64,000 bases of DNA from Bacillus sp. ISL-34 (GCF_018613325.1 NZ_JAGGQJ010000033.1:62001-126000); one strand, 5' to 3'. Positions 48,346 to 57,747 are shown, numbered from the stretch's first letter. Notes: generated from the letters alone by a model not told the origin. Numbers and translations are program-made.

Positions 48346-49530
48346 ATGAAATTAGCGAACCGGGTTCAGTCATTAACGCCATCAACAACATTGGCCATTA
48401 CGGCAAAAGCAAAGGAACTTAAGGCCCAGGGTCTAGATATAATTGGTTTGGGTGCTGGTGAACCAGACTATAATACGCCCCAACATATCATAGATGCAGC
48501 ACTTCTATCCATGAATGAAGGTCAAACTAAATACACGCCATCCGCTGGTCTGCCGAAGCTAAAAGAAGCAATTGCGGCTAAATTGAAGCGTGATCAAGGC
48601 TTGGAATACAAACCATCTGAAATTTTAGTTGGTTCAGGTGCAAAGCACGCGCTTTACACATTGTTTCAAGCCATCCTGGATGAAGAAGATGAAGTCATTG
48701 TTCCGATACCTTATTGGGTGAGCTATCCTGAGCAAATCAAGCTTGCTGACGGAAAGCCAGTTTATGTAGTCGGTACGGAAGAAAATCAATATAAAATCAC
48801 AAAAGAACAATTGGAACAAGCAATTACCGAAAAAACGAAAGCCGTTATCATCAATTCGCCAAGCAATCCAACGGGCATGCTTTATTCCAGGGAAGAATTG
48901 GCGGCTATCGGGGAAGTTTGCCTGGCTCATGATATCTTGATCGTTTCCGACGAAATTTACGAAAAATTGGTTTATGGAAATGCTAAACATACATCCATTG
49001 CAGAGATTTCACCTGAATTGAAAAAGCAAACGATCATCATCAACGGTGTTTCTAAATCGCATTCGATGACTGGATGGAGAATTGGTTATGCTGTCGGTGA
49101 AGAATCCATCATTAAAGCAATGACGAACCTTGCCAGCCATAGCACATCTAATCCTACCACAACTGCTCAATATGGTGCGATTGCGGCTTATGAGGGTACA
49201 CAAGAGCCTGTTGAAGAAATGCGTCAGGCGTTTGAAGGCCGTTTGAATAAGATATATGATAAATTGGTTGAAATTCCAGGCATTAGCTGCATTAAACCAC
49301 AAGGGGCATTTTATTTATTCCCGAACGTTAAACATGCGGTTGAATTAACAGGGTACAGCAATGTCGAAGATTTCACGACTGCGTTGCTGGAAGAAGCTCA
49401 AGTGGCTGTTATCCCAGGTTCAGGGTTTGGTGCACCTGATAACATCAGACTCTCTTATGCAACTTCACTGGAACTGCTGGAAGCAGCAGTTGAAAGAATA
49501 CATTCATTCGTTAAATCCAAAATGGCATAA
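48346..49530 (+). CDS. aspB: Aspartate aminotransferase
   Basis: A PLP enzyme of class I (subgroup Ib) exchanging amino groups between aspartate and 2-oxoglutarate. Motifs: GLGAGEPDYNTP near residue 33, NSPSNPTG, SDEIYE, and SKSHSMTGWRIGY with the PLP lysine. 394 aa. ATG 48346 follows GGAGGATT. It is the last gene of the B. subtilis-like backbone in this window; asnS, its normal neighbour, is missing. Confidence 0.95.
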   Translation: MKLANRVQSLTPSTTLAITAKAKELKAQGLDIIGLGAGEPDYNTPQHIIDAALLSMNEGQTKYTPSAGLPKLKEAIAAKLKRDQGLEYKPSEILVGSGAKHALYTLFQAILDEEDEVIVPIPYWVSYPEQIKLADGKPVYVVGTEENQYKITKEQLEQAITEKTKAVIINSPSNPTGMLYSREELAAIGEVCLAHDILIVSDEIYEKLVYGNAKHTSIAEISPELKKQTIIINGVSKSHSMTGWRIGYAVGEESIIKAMTNLASHSTSNPTTTAQYGAIAAYEGTQEPVEEMRQAFEGRLNKIYDKLVEIPGISCIKPQGAFYLFPNVKHAVELTGYSNVEDFTTALLEEAQVAVIPGSGFGAPDNIRLSYATSLELLEAAVERIHSFVKSKMA

Positions 49531-49539
49531 TTTTTTAAT

Positions 49540-49583
49540 AACCTGCCGGCCTGGCTACATCAGGGTCTGCAGGTTTTTTTTTT
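49540..49583 (+). terminator. Terminator after aspB
   Basis: AACCTGC (49540-49546) and GCAGGTT (49569-49575) followed by eight more T. Confidence 0.85.
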
Positions 49584-49757
49584 GAATTATATTTTGATAT
49601 GGTACTTTCGGGGAGAAGACATGATAAGTATTTTAGCTCACTTCACTATGGCAAGGGAAGGTGAATTACTGGCCTCCCTTCATCAATGGAGTTTTTTGTC
49701 CCATTAAGACCTTCAGAGAAAACAGTTCATTAAACAAGCTTGTAAAGAATAAAGAAA

Positions 49758-49814
49758 ATCATATATGATTTTTAATAAAAATCGATTGCAATCATATATG
49801 ATTTCATATATGAT
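49758..49814. promoter_or_regulatory. Three GntR operators in front of gntR-dapA-hpaE-hpaD
   Basis: ATCATATATGAT at 49758-49769 and again at 49791-49802, directly followed by TTCATATATGAT at 49803-49814. The last two lie head to tail, centred 12 bp apart, and end 6 bases before the gntR ATG. The first is centred 33 bp upstream. Their match to 61403-61426 makes them likely sites of the GntR protein encoded next. Apart from these the 290-bp gap after aspB holds no gene. Confidence 0.75.
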
Positions 49815-49820
49815 GAAAAT

Positions 49821-50498
49821 ATGGAAGAGAAAAACAAAAACCCCAGCAAAAAGCAAATAGCTTATGAGCACCTTCGTAAATTAATTTTGGATGGAACATA
49901 TGGTTCCGGACAGCGGATCATCATTGATCAAAAGGCAAAAGAACTAAGTTTAAGTCCGATTCCTGTCAGGGAAGCGATCAGACAGCTTGAATCTGACGGC
50001 CTTATTCAATATAAGCCTTATAGTGGAGCAGTTGTAACAAGCATAAATGAAAGCGAATACATTGAAACCCTTTCAGTTTTATCTTTGCTTGAAGGATATG
50101 CGGCTGCCCTCAGTTCTTTAACGATGAATGATCAAGATTTTGAAAATCTGATTAATTTAAACAAAGAAATGGAAAAAGCCCTCCATAACTTTGAATTAGA
50201 GCTGTTTGGTAAGTTAAACGAATGTTTCCATGCACAAATTTATGAAAAGTGCGGAAATTCCTTTTTAAAGGAGGAAATTAAACAGGCGCAGCAAAGAATG
50301 AATAGAGTCAGAAAGTCCATGTTCACAATGGTGCCGCAACGCGCAGTCCAATCGATTCGAGAACATGAAAGCATCATAAAGCTTTTAAAGGAAAAAGCAT
50401 CTTTTGAAGAAATTGAATCATTGGTGAGAAAGCATAAATTGAATGCCATTAGTACATTCAAGCAGAGGGCGGAAACTAATCACGATCAGGCACTTTGA
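49821..50498 (+). CDS. GntR family regulator (FCD/FadR type) of 4-HPA catabolism
   Basis: A 225-aa regulator with an N-terminal winged helix (about residues 10-75, including LILDGTYGSGQRI and SPIPVREAIRQLESDGLI) and a helical FCD ligand domain with the metal-type residues in NECFHAQIY and REHESI. It probably represses its own operon and the hpaG1-hpaG2-hpaF operon and is released by a pathway intermediate. The ATG at 49821 has no purine-rich site upstream, since the operators occupy that space; a leaderless or poorly translated message is possible. Confidence 0.9.
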   Translation: MEEKNKNPSKKQIAYEHLRKLILDGTYGSGQRIIIDQKAKELSLSPIPVREAIRQLESDGLIQYKPYSGAVVTSINESEYIETLSVLSLLEGYAAALSSLTMNDQDFENLINLNKEMEKALHNFELELFGKLNECFHAQIYEKCGNSFLKEEIKQAQQRMNRVRKSMFTMVPQRAVQSIREHESIIKLLKEKASFEEIESLVRKHKLNAISTFKQRAETNHDQAL

Positions 50499-50608
50499 TG
50501 ACCCAGGCTTTGTTTTATAATAGTCGATCGATTATTCATAAAAGCAAAGCCGATTTTTTCACTTTGATTATTCCGAATATTCAAATAAATGGAAGGGTGG
50601 TAGAAAAA

Positions 50609-51526
50609 ATGTACGAGGAAATCAAAAGTCGGTTAAGAGGATCAATAGCTCCAGTTATCACTCCGTTTGATGACAAGATGGATGTGGATGTAAAGGCAAT
50701 TGAAAATCTGGTAAACTGGCATATTGAAAGCGGTTCCCATGGAATCTCGGTATGCGGGACTACCGGCGAGCCGAGTTCTTTAACGATTGAGGAACGGGAA
50801 TTAGTGATGGAAACGGCAATTAGAACAGCGAAATCCCGTGTTCCAGTTGCACCAGGTACAGGATCTGCCAATCAGAAAGAAACGTTGCATTTGACAAAAA
50901 GGGCACAGGAAATGGGGGCGGATGCTGCTTTAGTCATCGTTCCTTATTACAATAAGCCGAATCAACAGGCACTTTACAATCATTTTAAGACGGTAGCCGA
51001 TTCCGTTGATATCCCGATTATCGTTTATAACATTCCCGGAAGAACGGGGACGAATTTAGAAGTGAAGACATTGGCACGCTTAGCTGAAGATTGCGAAAAT
51101 ATTATTGGTGTAAAGGAATCTAATAAGGATTTCGAACATGTGAACCGTGTCTTATTGAATTGTGGAAGGGATTTTCTTTTATATTCGGGCATCGAATTAT
51201 TATGCTATCCAATGTTGGCTATTGGAGGGGCAGGACATATTAGTGCTACAGCTAATATCACTCCTAAAGAAGTGGCGGAAATTTATAATCATTGGGTCGA
51301 TGGTGATGTGGAAAAGGCACTTGATCTCCATTACAAATTAATGCCATTGAATGATGTTTTGTTTAAAGAAACCAATCCAGGACCATTAAAGGCTGCGATG
51401 GGGATGATGGGGAAAATCAATCCTGCATTGAGGCCGCCAATGGGACCGCCTTCGGGACCGTTAGAGAAAGAACTGCGTGAAACCCTTCAATCATACGGAT
51501 TGATTGACCAAATAATCCAGTCATAA
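50609..51526 (+). CDS. DapA/DHDPS-family aldolase, probable final step of 4-HPA pathway (HpaI role)
   Basis: A class I (Schiff base) aldolase of 305 aa in the dihydrodipicolinate synthase family. The Schiff-base lysine is Lys169 in IGVKESNKD; GTTGEPS, PYYNKP (Tyr113-114) and YNIPGRTG supply the remaining triad and the carboxylate-binding arginine. In this cluster it most probably splits 2,4-dihydroxyhept-2-ene-1,7-dioate into pyruvate and succinic semialdehyde, the job done by the unrelated HpaI in E. coli; that is inference. A second DHDPS for lysine is the alternative. ATG 50609 has GGAAGGGTGG upstream; the longer frame overlaps gntR. Confidence 0.8.
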   Translation: MYEEIKSRLRGSIAPVITPFDDKMDVDVKAIENLVNWHIESGSHGISVCGTTGEPSSLTIEERELVMETAIRTAKSRVPVAPGTGSANQKETLHLTKRAQEMGADAALVIVPYYNKPNQQALYNHFKTVADSVDIPIIVYNIPGRTGTNLEVKTLARLAEDCENIIGVKESNKDFEHVNRVLLNCGRDFLLYSGIELLCYPMLAIGGAGHISATANITPKEVAEIYNHWVDGDVEKALDLHYKLMPLNDVLFKETNPGPLKAAMGMMGKINPALRPPMGPPSGPLEKELRETLQSYGLIDQIIQS

Positions 51527-51603
51527 TTGCTAAATTGGGAAGATTGCACTAATCCAAACGATTATTGTCATCTTCCCGAATTAATTTTAAAGGAGGATTT
51601 ATC

Positions 51604-53118
51604 ATGCAAACTTTTCCCGTGCAAGATGTCAAGCATTACATCAATGGTCAATTTGTTGATGGTATTTCAGGAAAAACATTTGAAAATCTAAGCCCTTTTA
51701 ATAATCAGGCAATCAATATTGTGGCAGAAGGGTTTAAAGAGGATATTGATCAAGCGGTAGCTGCTGCAAGAGCTGCATTCGATAACGGTCCATGGAGAAC
51801 GATGAAAGTGGAAGAAAGGTTGAAGTACATTAATAGGATTGCTGATTTAATTGAGGAAAATGCCGAAGAAATTTCCTTTTTGGAATCGCTTGATACAGGG
51901 TTGCCGATTAGCCAGACAAAAAAACAGGCGGCAAGGGGAGCGGAGAATTTCCGTTTTTATTCTGAAATGGTGAAAATCAGGCTAATAGGAGAGTCATATC
52001 AAGTGGATGACACTTTCATCAATTATACGATTCATAAACCAATAGGCGTGGCAGGATTAATCACTCCTTGGAATGCGCCTTTCATGTTAGAAACCTGGAA
52101 AATCGCCCCGGCTCTGGCTACAGGTAATACATGTGTCCTTAAACCGGCGGAATGGTCTCCATTGACTGCCAATAAATTGGCACAAATCATTGACCAATCC
52201 GGTCTGCCGAAAGGGGTATTCAATATCGTTCACGGTTTTGGGGAGACAGCAGGGGCGTCCTTGGTTGCCCATCCTGAAGTCCAATTGATATCCTTTACCG
52301 GAGAAACGACGACTGGCGCTGAAATCATTAAAAATGGTGCGGATACAATGAAACGTTTTTCCATGGAGCTCGGGGGCAAATCGCCAGCGGTCATCTTTGG
52401 AGATGCCGATCTGGAAAAGGCCCTGGATTCAGTGGTTTGGGGAATTTATTCATTCAATGGGGAGCGATGCACAGCCAATTCCAGATTATTTGTCCATGAA
52501 TCGATAATAGACCAGTTCGTTGCAGAATTGAAGGAACGTGTTCATAATATAAAAATTGGAAACCCAATGGACCCAGAAACGGAAATCGGACCGCTGATCC
52601 ATCGTAACCATTTTAATAATGTCTCCCGTTATCTGGATATAGCAAAAGATGAAGGGGCGCAAATTGTAAGCGGTGCCATACCGAGTGCGTTCAAGGAAGG
52701 GAATTATATTGCCCCGACGCTTCTCTTGAACTGTACAAATGAGATGACGGTAGCCCAGGAAGAGATTTTTGGACCAGTCATGGCAGTCATTCCTTTCAAG
52801 ACTGAAGAGGAAGTACTGAGAATGGCAAACGATGTAAAGTATGGGCTAGCTGCTTATGTATGGACCAATGATATGAAACGTGGACATAGGTTTGCTCAAG
52901 CTGTCGATAGCGGGATGGTCTGGGTGAATTCCCAAAACGTAAGGGATTTGCGGATACCATTTGGAGGATCAAAATATAGTGGGGTAGGACGTGAAGGTGG
53001 CCATTATAGCTTTGAATTCTACACGGAAACACAAGTTATTCACGTAGCAATTGGGGAACATCACATTCCGAAATTTGGAGATATAAAACGAAATGCCGTT
53101 TCTTCTGCTGAAAAATAA
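51604..53118 (+). CDS. hpaE: 5-Carboxymethyl-2-hydroxymuconate semialdehyde dehydrogenase
   Basis: An NAD+-dependent aldehyde dehydrogenase oxidising the ring-cleavage semialdehyde to 5-carboxymethyl-2-hydroxymuconate. The general base is Glu255 (SMELGGKSP) and the nucleophile Cys289 (NGERCTANSR); TPWNAPFMLETWK is typical of the HpaE group. 504 aa. ATG 51604 follows AAAGGAGG. Second enzyme after ring opening; between the aldolase and hpaD genes. General ALDH activity cannot be excluded but the context is strong. Confidence 0.92.
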   Translation: MQTFPVQDVKHYINGQFVDGISGKTFENLSPFNNQAINIVAEGFKEDIDQAVAAARAAFDNGPWRTMKVEERLKYINRIADLIEENAEEISFLESLDTGLPISQTKKQAARGAENFRFYSEMVKIRLIGESYQVDDTFINYTIHKPIGVAGLITPWNAPFMLETWKIAPALATGNTCVLKPAEWSPLTANKLAQIIDQSGLPKGVFNIVHGFGETAGASLVAHPEVQLISFTGETTTGAEIIKNGADTMKRFSMELGGKSPAVIFGDADLEKALDSVVWGIYSFNGERCTANSRLFVHESIIDQFVAELKERVHNIKIGNPMDPETEIGPLIHRNHFNNVSRYLDIAKDEGAQIVSGAIPSAFKEGNYIAPTLLLNCTNEMTVAQEEIFGPVMAVIPFKTEEEVLRMANDVKYGLAAYVWTNDMKRGHRFAQAVDSGMVWVNSQNVRDLRIPFGGSKYSGVGREGGHYSFEFYTETQVIHVAIGEHHIPKFGDIKRNAVSSAEK

Positions 53119-53149
53119 ACCGGGTTTCATTTAAGAAGGGGAGAATACT

Positions 53150-54133
53150 ATGAATTTTTCTATTATTCGTGTTGCAAGAACGATACTTAATGTAACAGAT
53201 TTAGATAAATCAAGAGCCTTTTATGTGGATGCTTTAGGTTTCATTGAAACGGAAAGAACAAATGATCACATATATTTACGTGGTTTAGAGGAAGCGCATC
53301 ATCACTCTCTTATCTTGCAAAAGGCAGAAAAGCCAAGCGTTGAAGCGATAGGATACAAGGTTGAAAAAGAGGAAGACCTAGAAAAATTGGAATCTTTCTT
53401 CATGTCCAAGGGAATGAAGATGAAGTGGATGAAGGAAGGAACACAGCATGCACTAGGCAAGTCGCTCCGGGTTCAGGATATTTCAGGATTGCCGGTTGAG
53501 TTTTTTAGCAAAATGGATAAAGCAGAGAGATTGCTGCAACGATTCGATATGCATAGGGGTTCAAGGGTCCAAAGGATCGATCATGTAAATTGTAGTGTAA
53601 CGAATGTGCAAAGAGCCCATGATTTTTATGTGAAAGAATTAGGTTTTGCCTGCTCGGAAGATACAGTGGATGAATCGGGTCAATTATGGGCAACGTGGCT
53701 GCATAGAAAGCAAACGGTCCATGACCAGGCATTCATGAACGGACTTGGTCCAAGACTTCATCATGTAGGCTTCTTTCTGCCTGACCCCCTTGCACTTATC
53801 CATGCCTGTGATGTACTGGCATCACTAGGATATGCCCAGTCCATCGAACGCGGTCCCGGAAGGCATGGCCTATCCAATGCATTCTTCCTATATTTAAGAG
53901 ACCCGGACGGTCACAGAATCGAATTATATAATGGGGATTACTTAACAGCTGACCCGGATACCGAACCGATTCATTGGGATTTGAATGATCCAAGGCGTCA
54001 GACCTTCTGGGGAGCCAAAGCTCCGGATTCATGGTTTGATGAGGCTTCTGCTGTTCTAGATATAATATCAGGTGAAGAAGTTCCTCTTGAAGAACCGATT
54101 CTGGCAAAAAGCAAGCCCGAATTCATCATCTGA
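53150..54133 (+). CDS. hpaD: 3,4-Dihydroxyphenylacetate 2,3-dioxygenase (homoprotocatechuate, extradiol)
   Basis: A type I extradiol dioxygenase (VOC fold) opening the ring of homoprotocatechuate with O2. Two VOC modules are visible (about residues 8-125 and 143-270); metal ligands are His145 (IDHVNC), His204 or 205 (RLHHVGF) and Glu258 (RIELYNGDY). 327 aa. The sequence resembles the Brevibacterium Fe- and Arthrobacter Mn-dependent enzymes and not E. coli HpaD, an unrelated type. ATG 53150. Followed at 8 bases by a run of 13 G. Confidence 0.93.
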   Translation: MNFSIIRVARTILNVTDLDKSRAFYVDALGFIETERTNDHIYLRGLEEAHHHSLILQKAEKPSVEAIGYKVEKEEDLEKLESFFMSKGMKMKWMKEGTQHALGKSLRVQDISGLPVEFFSKMDKAERLLQRFDMHRGSRVQRIDHVNCSVTNVQRAHDFYVKELGFACSEDTVDESGQLWATWLHRKQTVHDQAFMNGLGPRLHHVGFFLPDPLALIHACDVLASLGYAQSIERGPGRHGLSNAFFLYLRDPDGHRIELYNGDYLTADPDTEPIHWDLNDPRRQTFWGAKAPDSWFDEASAVLDIISGEEVPLEEPILAKSKPEFII

Positions 54134-54141
54134 AAAGAAGC

Positions 54142-54154
54142 GGGGGGGGGGGGG
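54142..54154 (+). repeat. Run of 13 G after hpaD
   Basis: A single-base tract of 13 G beginning 8 bases after the hpaD stop, in an otherwise AT-rich genome. Long G runs are rare in bacilli; it may be slippage-prone or a sequencing artefact. It lies outside any frame. Confidence 0.9.
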
Positions 54155-54736
54155 ATAGGGTGAATGATTGTGCTTCCCGGCAAAACATATTGAAAATCAT
54201 GATCAATTTGGAGAGGGCGGACATATATCTGTTCACCGCTTAAGGGAACAGAACTGGTGAATAGTTGATGGAAAACTGCTCGATTTTGGAAGATTTGTTT
54301 ACTGAGTTCTTAATGTAACCTTTCACAAAGAAAAGGAAGAAAGATGGATTTGGATATCATTCATGTTCAGCGCCCACTTGAGTTGGCACTTACATTTCAA
54401 TGATTCTCTTAAATTGGAAGGAAAGGAGATTCATATCAAATGGAAAAGTGAAAGAATAAAGAAGTCGAAAAAGATGACGGATATGCGAGCCAAGACTATT
54501 ACTTAAAAGATATGGTCAAAGGAAAGGGCAGCAGTGGGAACTTACTGCTGCCCTATCTGTAAGCGTCATCGGTTAGACAAAAGGAGTACGGAGAGCTTAA
54601 GAATTGGGGATTTATACCTCTTGCAGCAAATGAGTTTGTTTGGGTTAGGGGATCGAGGGGGATATGGGCCAATAAGCAAGCGGCGGATTACTAGTACCGT
54701 CTTTGGAAAAATATAAACAAGTAGAGGTGTGAATTG
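54155..54736. other. About 580 bp without an intact gene, containing a broken small ORF and stem-loop
   Basis: Between hpaD and the DUF485 gene. At 54440 ATG with AAGGAGATTC upstream reads three codons to a TGA, after which the same frame continues for 38 codons (KNKEVEKDDGYASQDYYLK… to a TAA at 54560), perhaps a decayed small protein. GGGCAGCAGT (54526-54535) pairs with ACTGCTGCCC (54544-54553) without a T-run. No promoter is certain. A 60-codon frame from 54534 lies over the stem and looks spurious. Confidence 0.5.
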
Positions 54737-55075
54737 ATGGTTCGGTTGGAAAAAAACCTTGAAGAATCAGAACAAACTAATCTAGTGGATTATGAAAAGA
54801 TTGTTGCCTCCAAAGAGTTTCAGAATATGCTTTCCGATAAAAAGAAATTCATCATCCCTTTTACAATTTTCTTTATGGGATATTCCCTGCTTTTGCCCTT
54901 CTTAGTTTTTTACACAAATATCCTGGATCACCCTTTCATAGGAGACATAACATGGGCGTGGGTGTACGGTGTCTCCATTACGGTTATGTCTGTATGGGTT
55001 TGCAGCATATATGTAAGGAAATCAGAAGGAATCGATGAACAAATAAAAGAAATCATCGAGAAAGAAGGGCTTTGA
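54737..55075 (+). CDS. DUF485 membrane protein (symporter partner)
   Basis: A 112-aa protein with two membrane helices (about residues 38-60 and 75-95) and a helical charged N-terminus (YEKIVASKEFQNMLSDKKKF), the DUF485 pattern. Such proteins are found next to acetate/solute:sodium symporters (the YjcH-ActP pair) and end 3 bases before the transporter here. Their role may be in stabilising or tuning transport. ATG 54737 has AGAGGTG upstream; TTG 54734 is the adjacent alternative. Confidence 0.87.
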   Translation: MVRLEKNLEESEQTNLVDYEKIVASKEFQNMLSDKKKFIIPFTIFFMGYSLLLPFLVFYTNILDHPFIGDITWAWVYGVSITVMSVWVCSIYVRKSEGIDEQIKEIIEKEGL

Positions 55076-55078
55076 ATC

Positions 55079-56644
55079 ATGAATTGGACAGTTATTATTC
55101 TCTTTGCACTAATGTCGATAGGCACCCTTTTCATTACGTATTTCGCTTCAAAAAAAACTAAAACGGCAGGCTCTTTTTATACGGCTGGGGGCGGTTTGAC
55201 CGCTAGGCAAAATGGACTTGCACTGGCCGGGGATTTTATGTCGGCATCCACGTTTTTAGGGTTGATTGGAGCATTTTCCTTAACGGGGTATGATGGATTT
55301 TTCCTGATGTATGGAGCACTTGTATCATTCCTTGTCGTGTTATTCCTAGTGGCTGAACCTTTAAGGAACTTAGGGAAATACACATTGGCTGATATGGTGA
55401 CTACAAGGTTTAAATATAAACAGGTCCGGGGAGTGACCGCTTTCAATACCTTGGTGATATCAGTCATGTACATGCTGGGTCAACTTGTTGCTGCAGGTGC
55501 TTTATTTAAATTGCTTTTAGACATCCCGTATAATACCTCTGTCATCATCGTAGGTATTGTAATGTTGGTATTTGTTCTATTTGGGGGGATGACGGCGACG
55601 AGCTGGGTGCAGATCATTAAAGCCATCCTGCTGATTGGCGGAGTGTTTATATTATTCATGATCGTCATGTGGAAGTTGAATTTTAGTTTCATCGGAATTT
55701 TCACGGAAATGAAAACAGCGACACCCATGGGTGCAGATTACCTGAAGGCAGGTATTAAATATGCCAGTGGGTGGGATGCAGCTTCCTTGTCTCTGGGCCT
55801 AATTCTGGGAACGGCAGGTCTACCGCACATATTAATCCGTTTTTTGACTGTCCCGAATGCACAAGTGGCAAGGAAGTCGGTTGTTTGGGTGATGTGGATT
55901 ATGGGTGCTTTTCATATCATGGTCATTTTTCTCGGATTCGGTGCTGCGAAGTTGGTTGGAACATCGAATATCATGGCCGCTAATCCAGCGGGTAACATGG
56001 CTGCACCTTTATTGGCCCAACTTGTGGGCGGGGACATCTTATTCGCCTTTATTGCGGCCGTTTCCTTTGCAACGATACTCGCAGTTGTTGCGGGAATCGT
56101 TTTAACAGGTGCTACGGCATTTTCACATGATTTTTACAATGAAATATTAAAAGATGGAAAAGCTACGGAAAAACAGCAAATGACTATGGCTAGATGGGCT
56201 TCCATTGGTGTGACTGCACTTGCAATCGTTTTATCATTAGGTCTGCAGGAATTCAATGTAGCGTTTCTGGCATCGATTGCCTTTACATTGGCCGCCAGTT
56301 CGAATTTACCAGTCATCCTTCTTACGATCTATTGGAAAAAATTCAATAAAACCGGTGCAATAGTCGGTATGATGACAGGTCTTTTTGGTACACTTTTGCT
56401 CGTGGCACTAAGTCCAAATGTCTGGAACCCGGTCCCCGGAGCCACCATTATGACAGGTGACCCGATTTTTCCTTTGAATTCACCAGGAATCGTTTCCATT
56501 CCGCTTGGGTTCCTTGCATGCTATTTGGGTGCCATGCTCGGTAACCGCAGGACTGGTTTGGAAACGGTTACAAAAGACAATTATAATGAAATCCTCGTAA
56601 AGTCCAATACCGGTCATGATGTTAAGGGTGTTTTGCGACATTGA
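55079..56644 (+). CDS. Solute:sodium symporter (ActP-like), probable 4-HPA or aryl-acid importer
   Basis: A 521-aa protein with about 13 membrane helices of the SSS family (ActP branch). Family segments include GGGLTARQNGLALAGDFMSASTFLG, GLPHILIRFLTVPNAQVAR and LAASSNLPVILL. It ends in a hydrophilic tail. Substrate is assigned from context only: it sits in the hpa cluster, so uptake of 4-hydroxyphenylacetate or a related organic acid is likely, acetate being the alternative. Coupled to the DUF485 gene; ended by a hairpin at 56696. Confidence 0.85.
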   Translation: MNWTVIILFALMSIGTLFITYFASKKTKTAGSFYTAGGGLTARQNGLALAGDFMSASTFLGLIGAFSLTGYDGFFLMYGALVSFLVVLFLVAEPLRNLGKYTLADMVTTRFKYKQVRGVTAFNTLVISVMYMLGQLVAAGALFKLLLDIPYNTSVIIVGIVMLVFVLFGGMTATSWVQIIKAILLIGGVFILFMIVMWKLNFSFIGIFTEMKTATPMGADYLKAGIKYASGWDAASLSLGLILGTAGLPHILIRFLTVPNAQVARKSVVWVMWIMGAFHIMVIFLGFGAAKLVGTSNIMAANPAGNMAAPLLAQLVGGDILFAFIAAVSFATILAVVAGIVLTGATAFSHDFYNEILKDGKATEKQQMTMARWASIGVTALAIVLSLGLQEFNVAFLASIAFTLAASSNLPVILLTIYWKKFNKTGAIVGMMTGLFGTLLLVALSPNVWNPVPGATIMTGDPIFPLNSPGIVSIPLGFLACYLGAMLGNRRTGLETVTKDNYNEILVKSNTGHDVKGVLRH

Positions 56645-56695
56645 ATGATGTGCCTATAAATAAAGTGCAGGTCATCGCACTTGTGAATCGAATTT

Positions 56696-56724
56696 AAAAA
56701 GCAGCCATCTAGGTTGCTTTTTTT
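56696..56724 (+). terminator. Terminator after the symporter gene
   Basis: AAAAAGCAGCC pairs with GGTTGCTTTTT (one G-U), followed by T-rich sequence; the LysR gene converges from the other side. Confidence 0.75.
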
Positions 56725-56812
56725 CTTTTTCATTGGAATAGAAATTCAAACCAACACCATAGATTATGAGAAGAGGTACAAATGATATGAAGGTTTAAGG
56801 ATAACTGGCCAT

Positions 56813-57682
56813 TCATTCAGAAAATGTTTCTAGAAATTTGACGGCGCCTTTGGAAAGATAGCGTTCTTCGAGCCAAATAAGGGCGGCTTCGGATTGTACT
56901 TCACAATCTATCAATTCGACAATTTTTATACCCTGGGTTGAAAACGATTTGGATGTGGTACGTGGCATGATGGTAGCGCCTATTCCCTCCTTCACTAAAG
57001 ATAATATCATTGCAGCATCAGGACATTCACATAGAACCGCAGGTTCAAATCCATGTCTGAAGCACTCATCCACTATAAGTTCATAAGTACCTGGACCGCT
57101 TACCCTATGCAGCAATAAGAGGGGAAATTCCTTAATTTGTTTAAATTCGATGCAGTCTGGGATATCCCAATCATTTGGGGTGACAAGTACAAAATCTTCC
57201 GGTGGAAGGTTAACCGATGAGAATCGCTTCCCGTTAATTGGGAGTCGCACAATGGCCAACTCGATTTCCCTGTTTATTAAGCCTTCCGTCAAACGGTACG
57301 TATCTCCTTCCATTAACTTGAAGCGTATCTCAGGAAACTTTGCTCTAAAGGTTTTCATCCTTTGTGGAATGTAAGAAAAGCAAGTTTTTACTGACCCTAT
57401 GGAAAGAGTGCCCTTTACCCCTTTACTGACTTCCTTCACTTCCAGAAGTGTTTCTTCAAACTGGTTCAATAGAGCTTCAGCTTTTTTATATAGGACATGG
57501 CCAGTTTCAGTGAGTTCAAGTTTCTTTCCATTCCGATCGAAAAGTTTTTCACCGATTTCCATTTCCATCAATTTAAGTTGCTGGCTAAGGGGCGGTTGAG
57601 CCATATGCAATTTTTTTGCAGCTTTTGTTACTTGTTCTTCCTGAACGATTGTCACAAAATATTTTAACTGCCGAATGTCCAT
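56813..57682 (-). CDS. LysR family transcriptional regulator
   Basis: A 289-aa regulator: N-terminal helix-turn-helix (residues 1-60, MDIRQLKYFVTIVQEEQVTKAAKK and AQPPLSQQLKLME) and a periplasmic-binding-like effector domain. Divergent from hpaB1, which it likely regulates in response to an aromatic ligand. On the minus strand the ATG at 57682 has a GAGGTG site; a further upstream ATG exists in frame. The 165-bp gap to hpaB1 holds a candidate binding site (57748-57771). Confidence 0.9.
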   Translation of the reverse strand: MDIRQLKYFVTIVQEEQVTKAAKKLHMAQPPLSQQLKLMEMEIGEKLFDRNGKKLELTETGHVLYKKAEALLNQFEETLLEVKEVSKGVKGTLSIGSVKTCFSYIPQRMKTFRAKFPEIRFKLMEGDTYRLTEGLINREIELAIVRLPINGKRFSSVNLPPEDFVLVTPNDWDIPDCIEFKQIKEFPLLLLHRVSGPGTYELIVDECFRHGFEPAVLCECPDAAMILSLVKEGIGATIMPRTTSKSFSTQGIKIVELIDCEVQSEAALIWLEERYLSKGAVKFLETFSE

Positions 57683-57747
57683 TTGATACACCTCATACAT
57701 ATGATTTACATATACATATTGAATTTTTTAAGTATTTTATATATATC

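Noticed and set aside
49731-49814. Short CRISPR-like repeat
   Set aside because: Three near copies of ATCATATATGAT are palindromic operator sites with unequal spacing, not repeats with unique spacers.
50495-50608. 38-codon N-terminal extension of the DapA-type aldolase
   Set aside because: Not part of the family; overlaps gntR, and a good ribosome binding site lies before ATG 50609.
54534-54716. 60-codon frame with a CPICK motif
   Set aside because: Begins inside a perfect stem-loop, lacks a ribosome binding site, and no zinc-finger family fits; the CxxC pair is probably chance.
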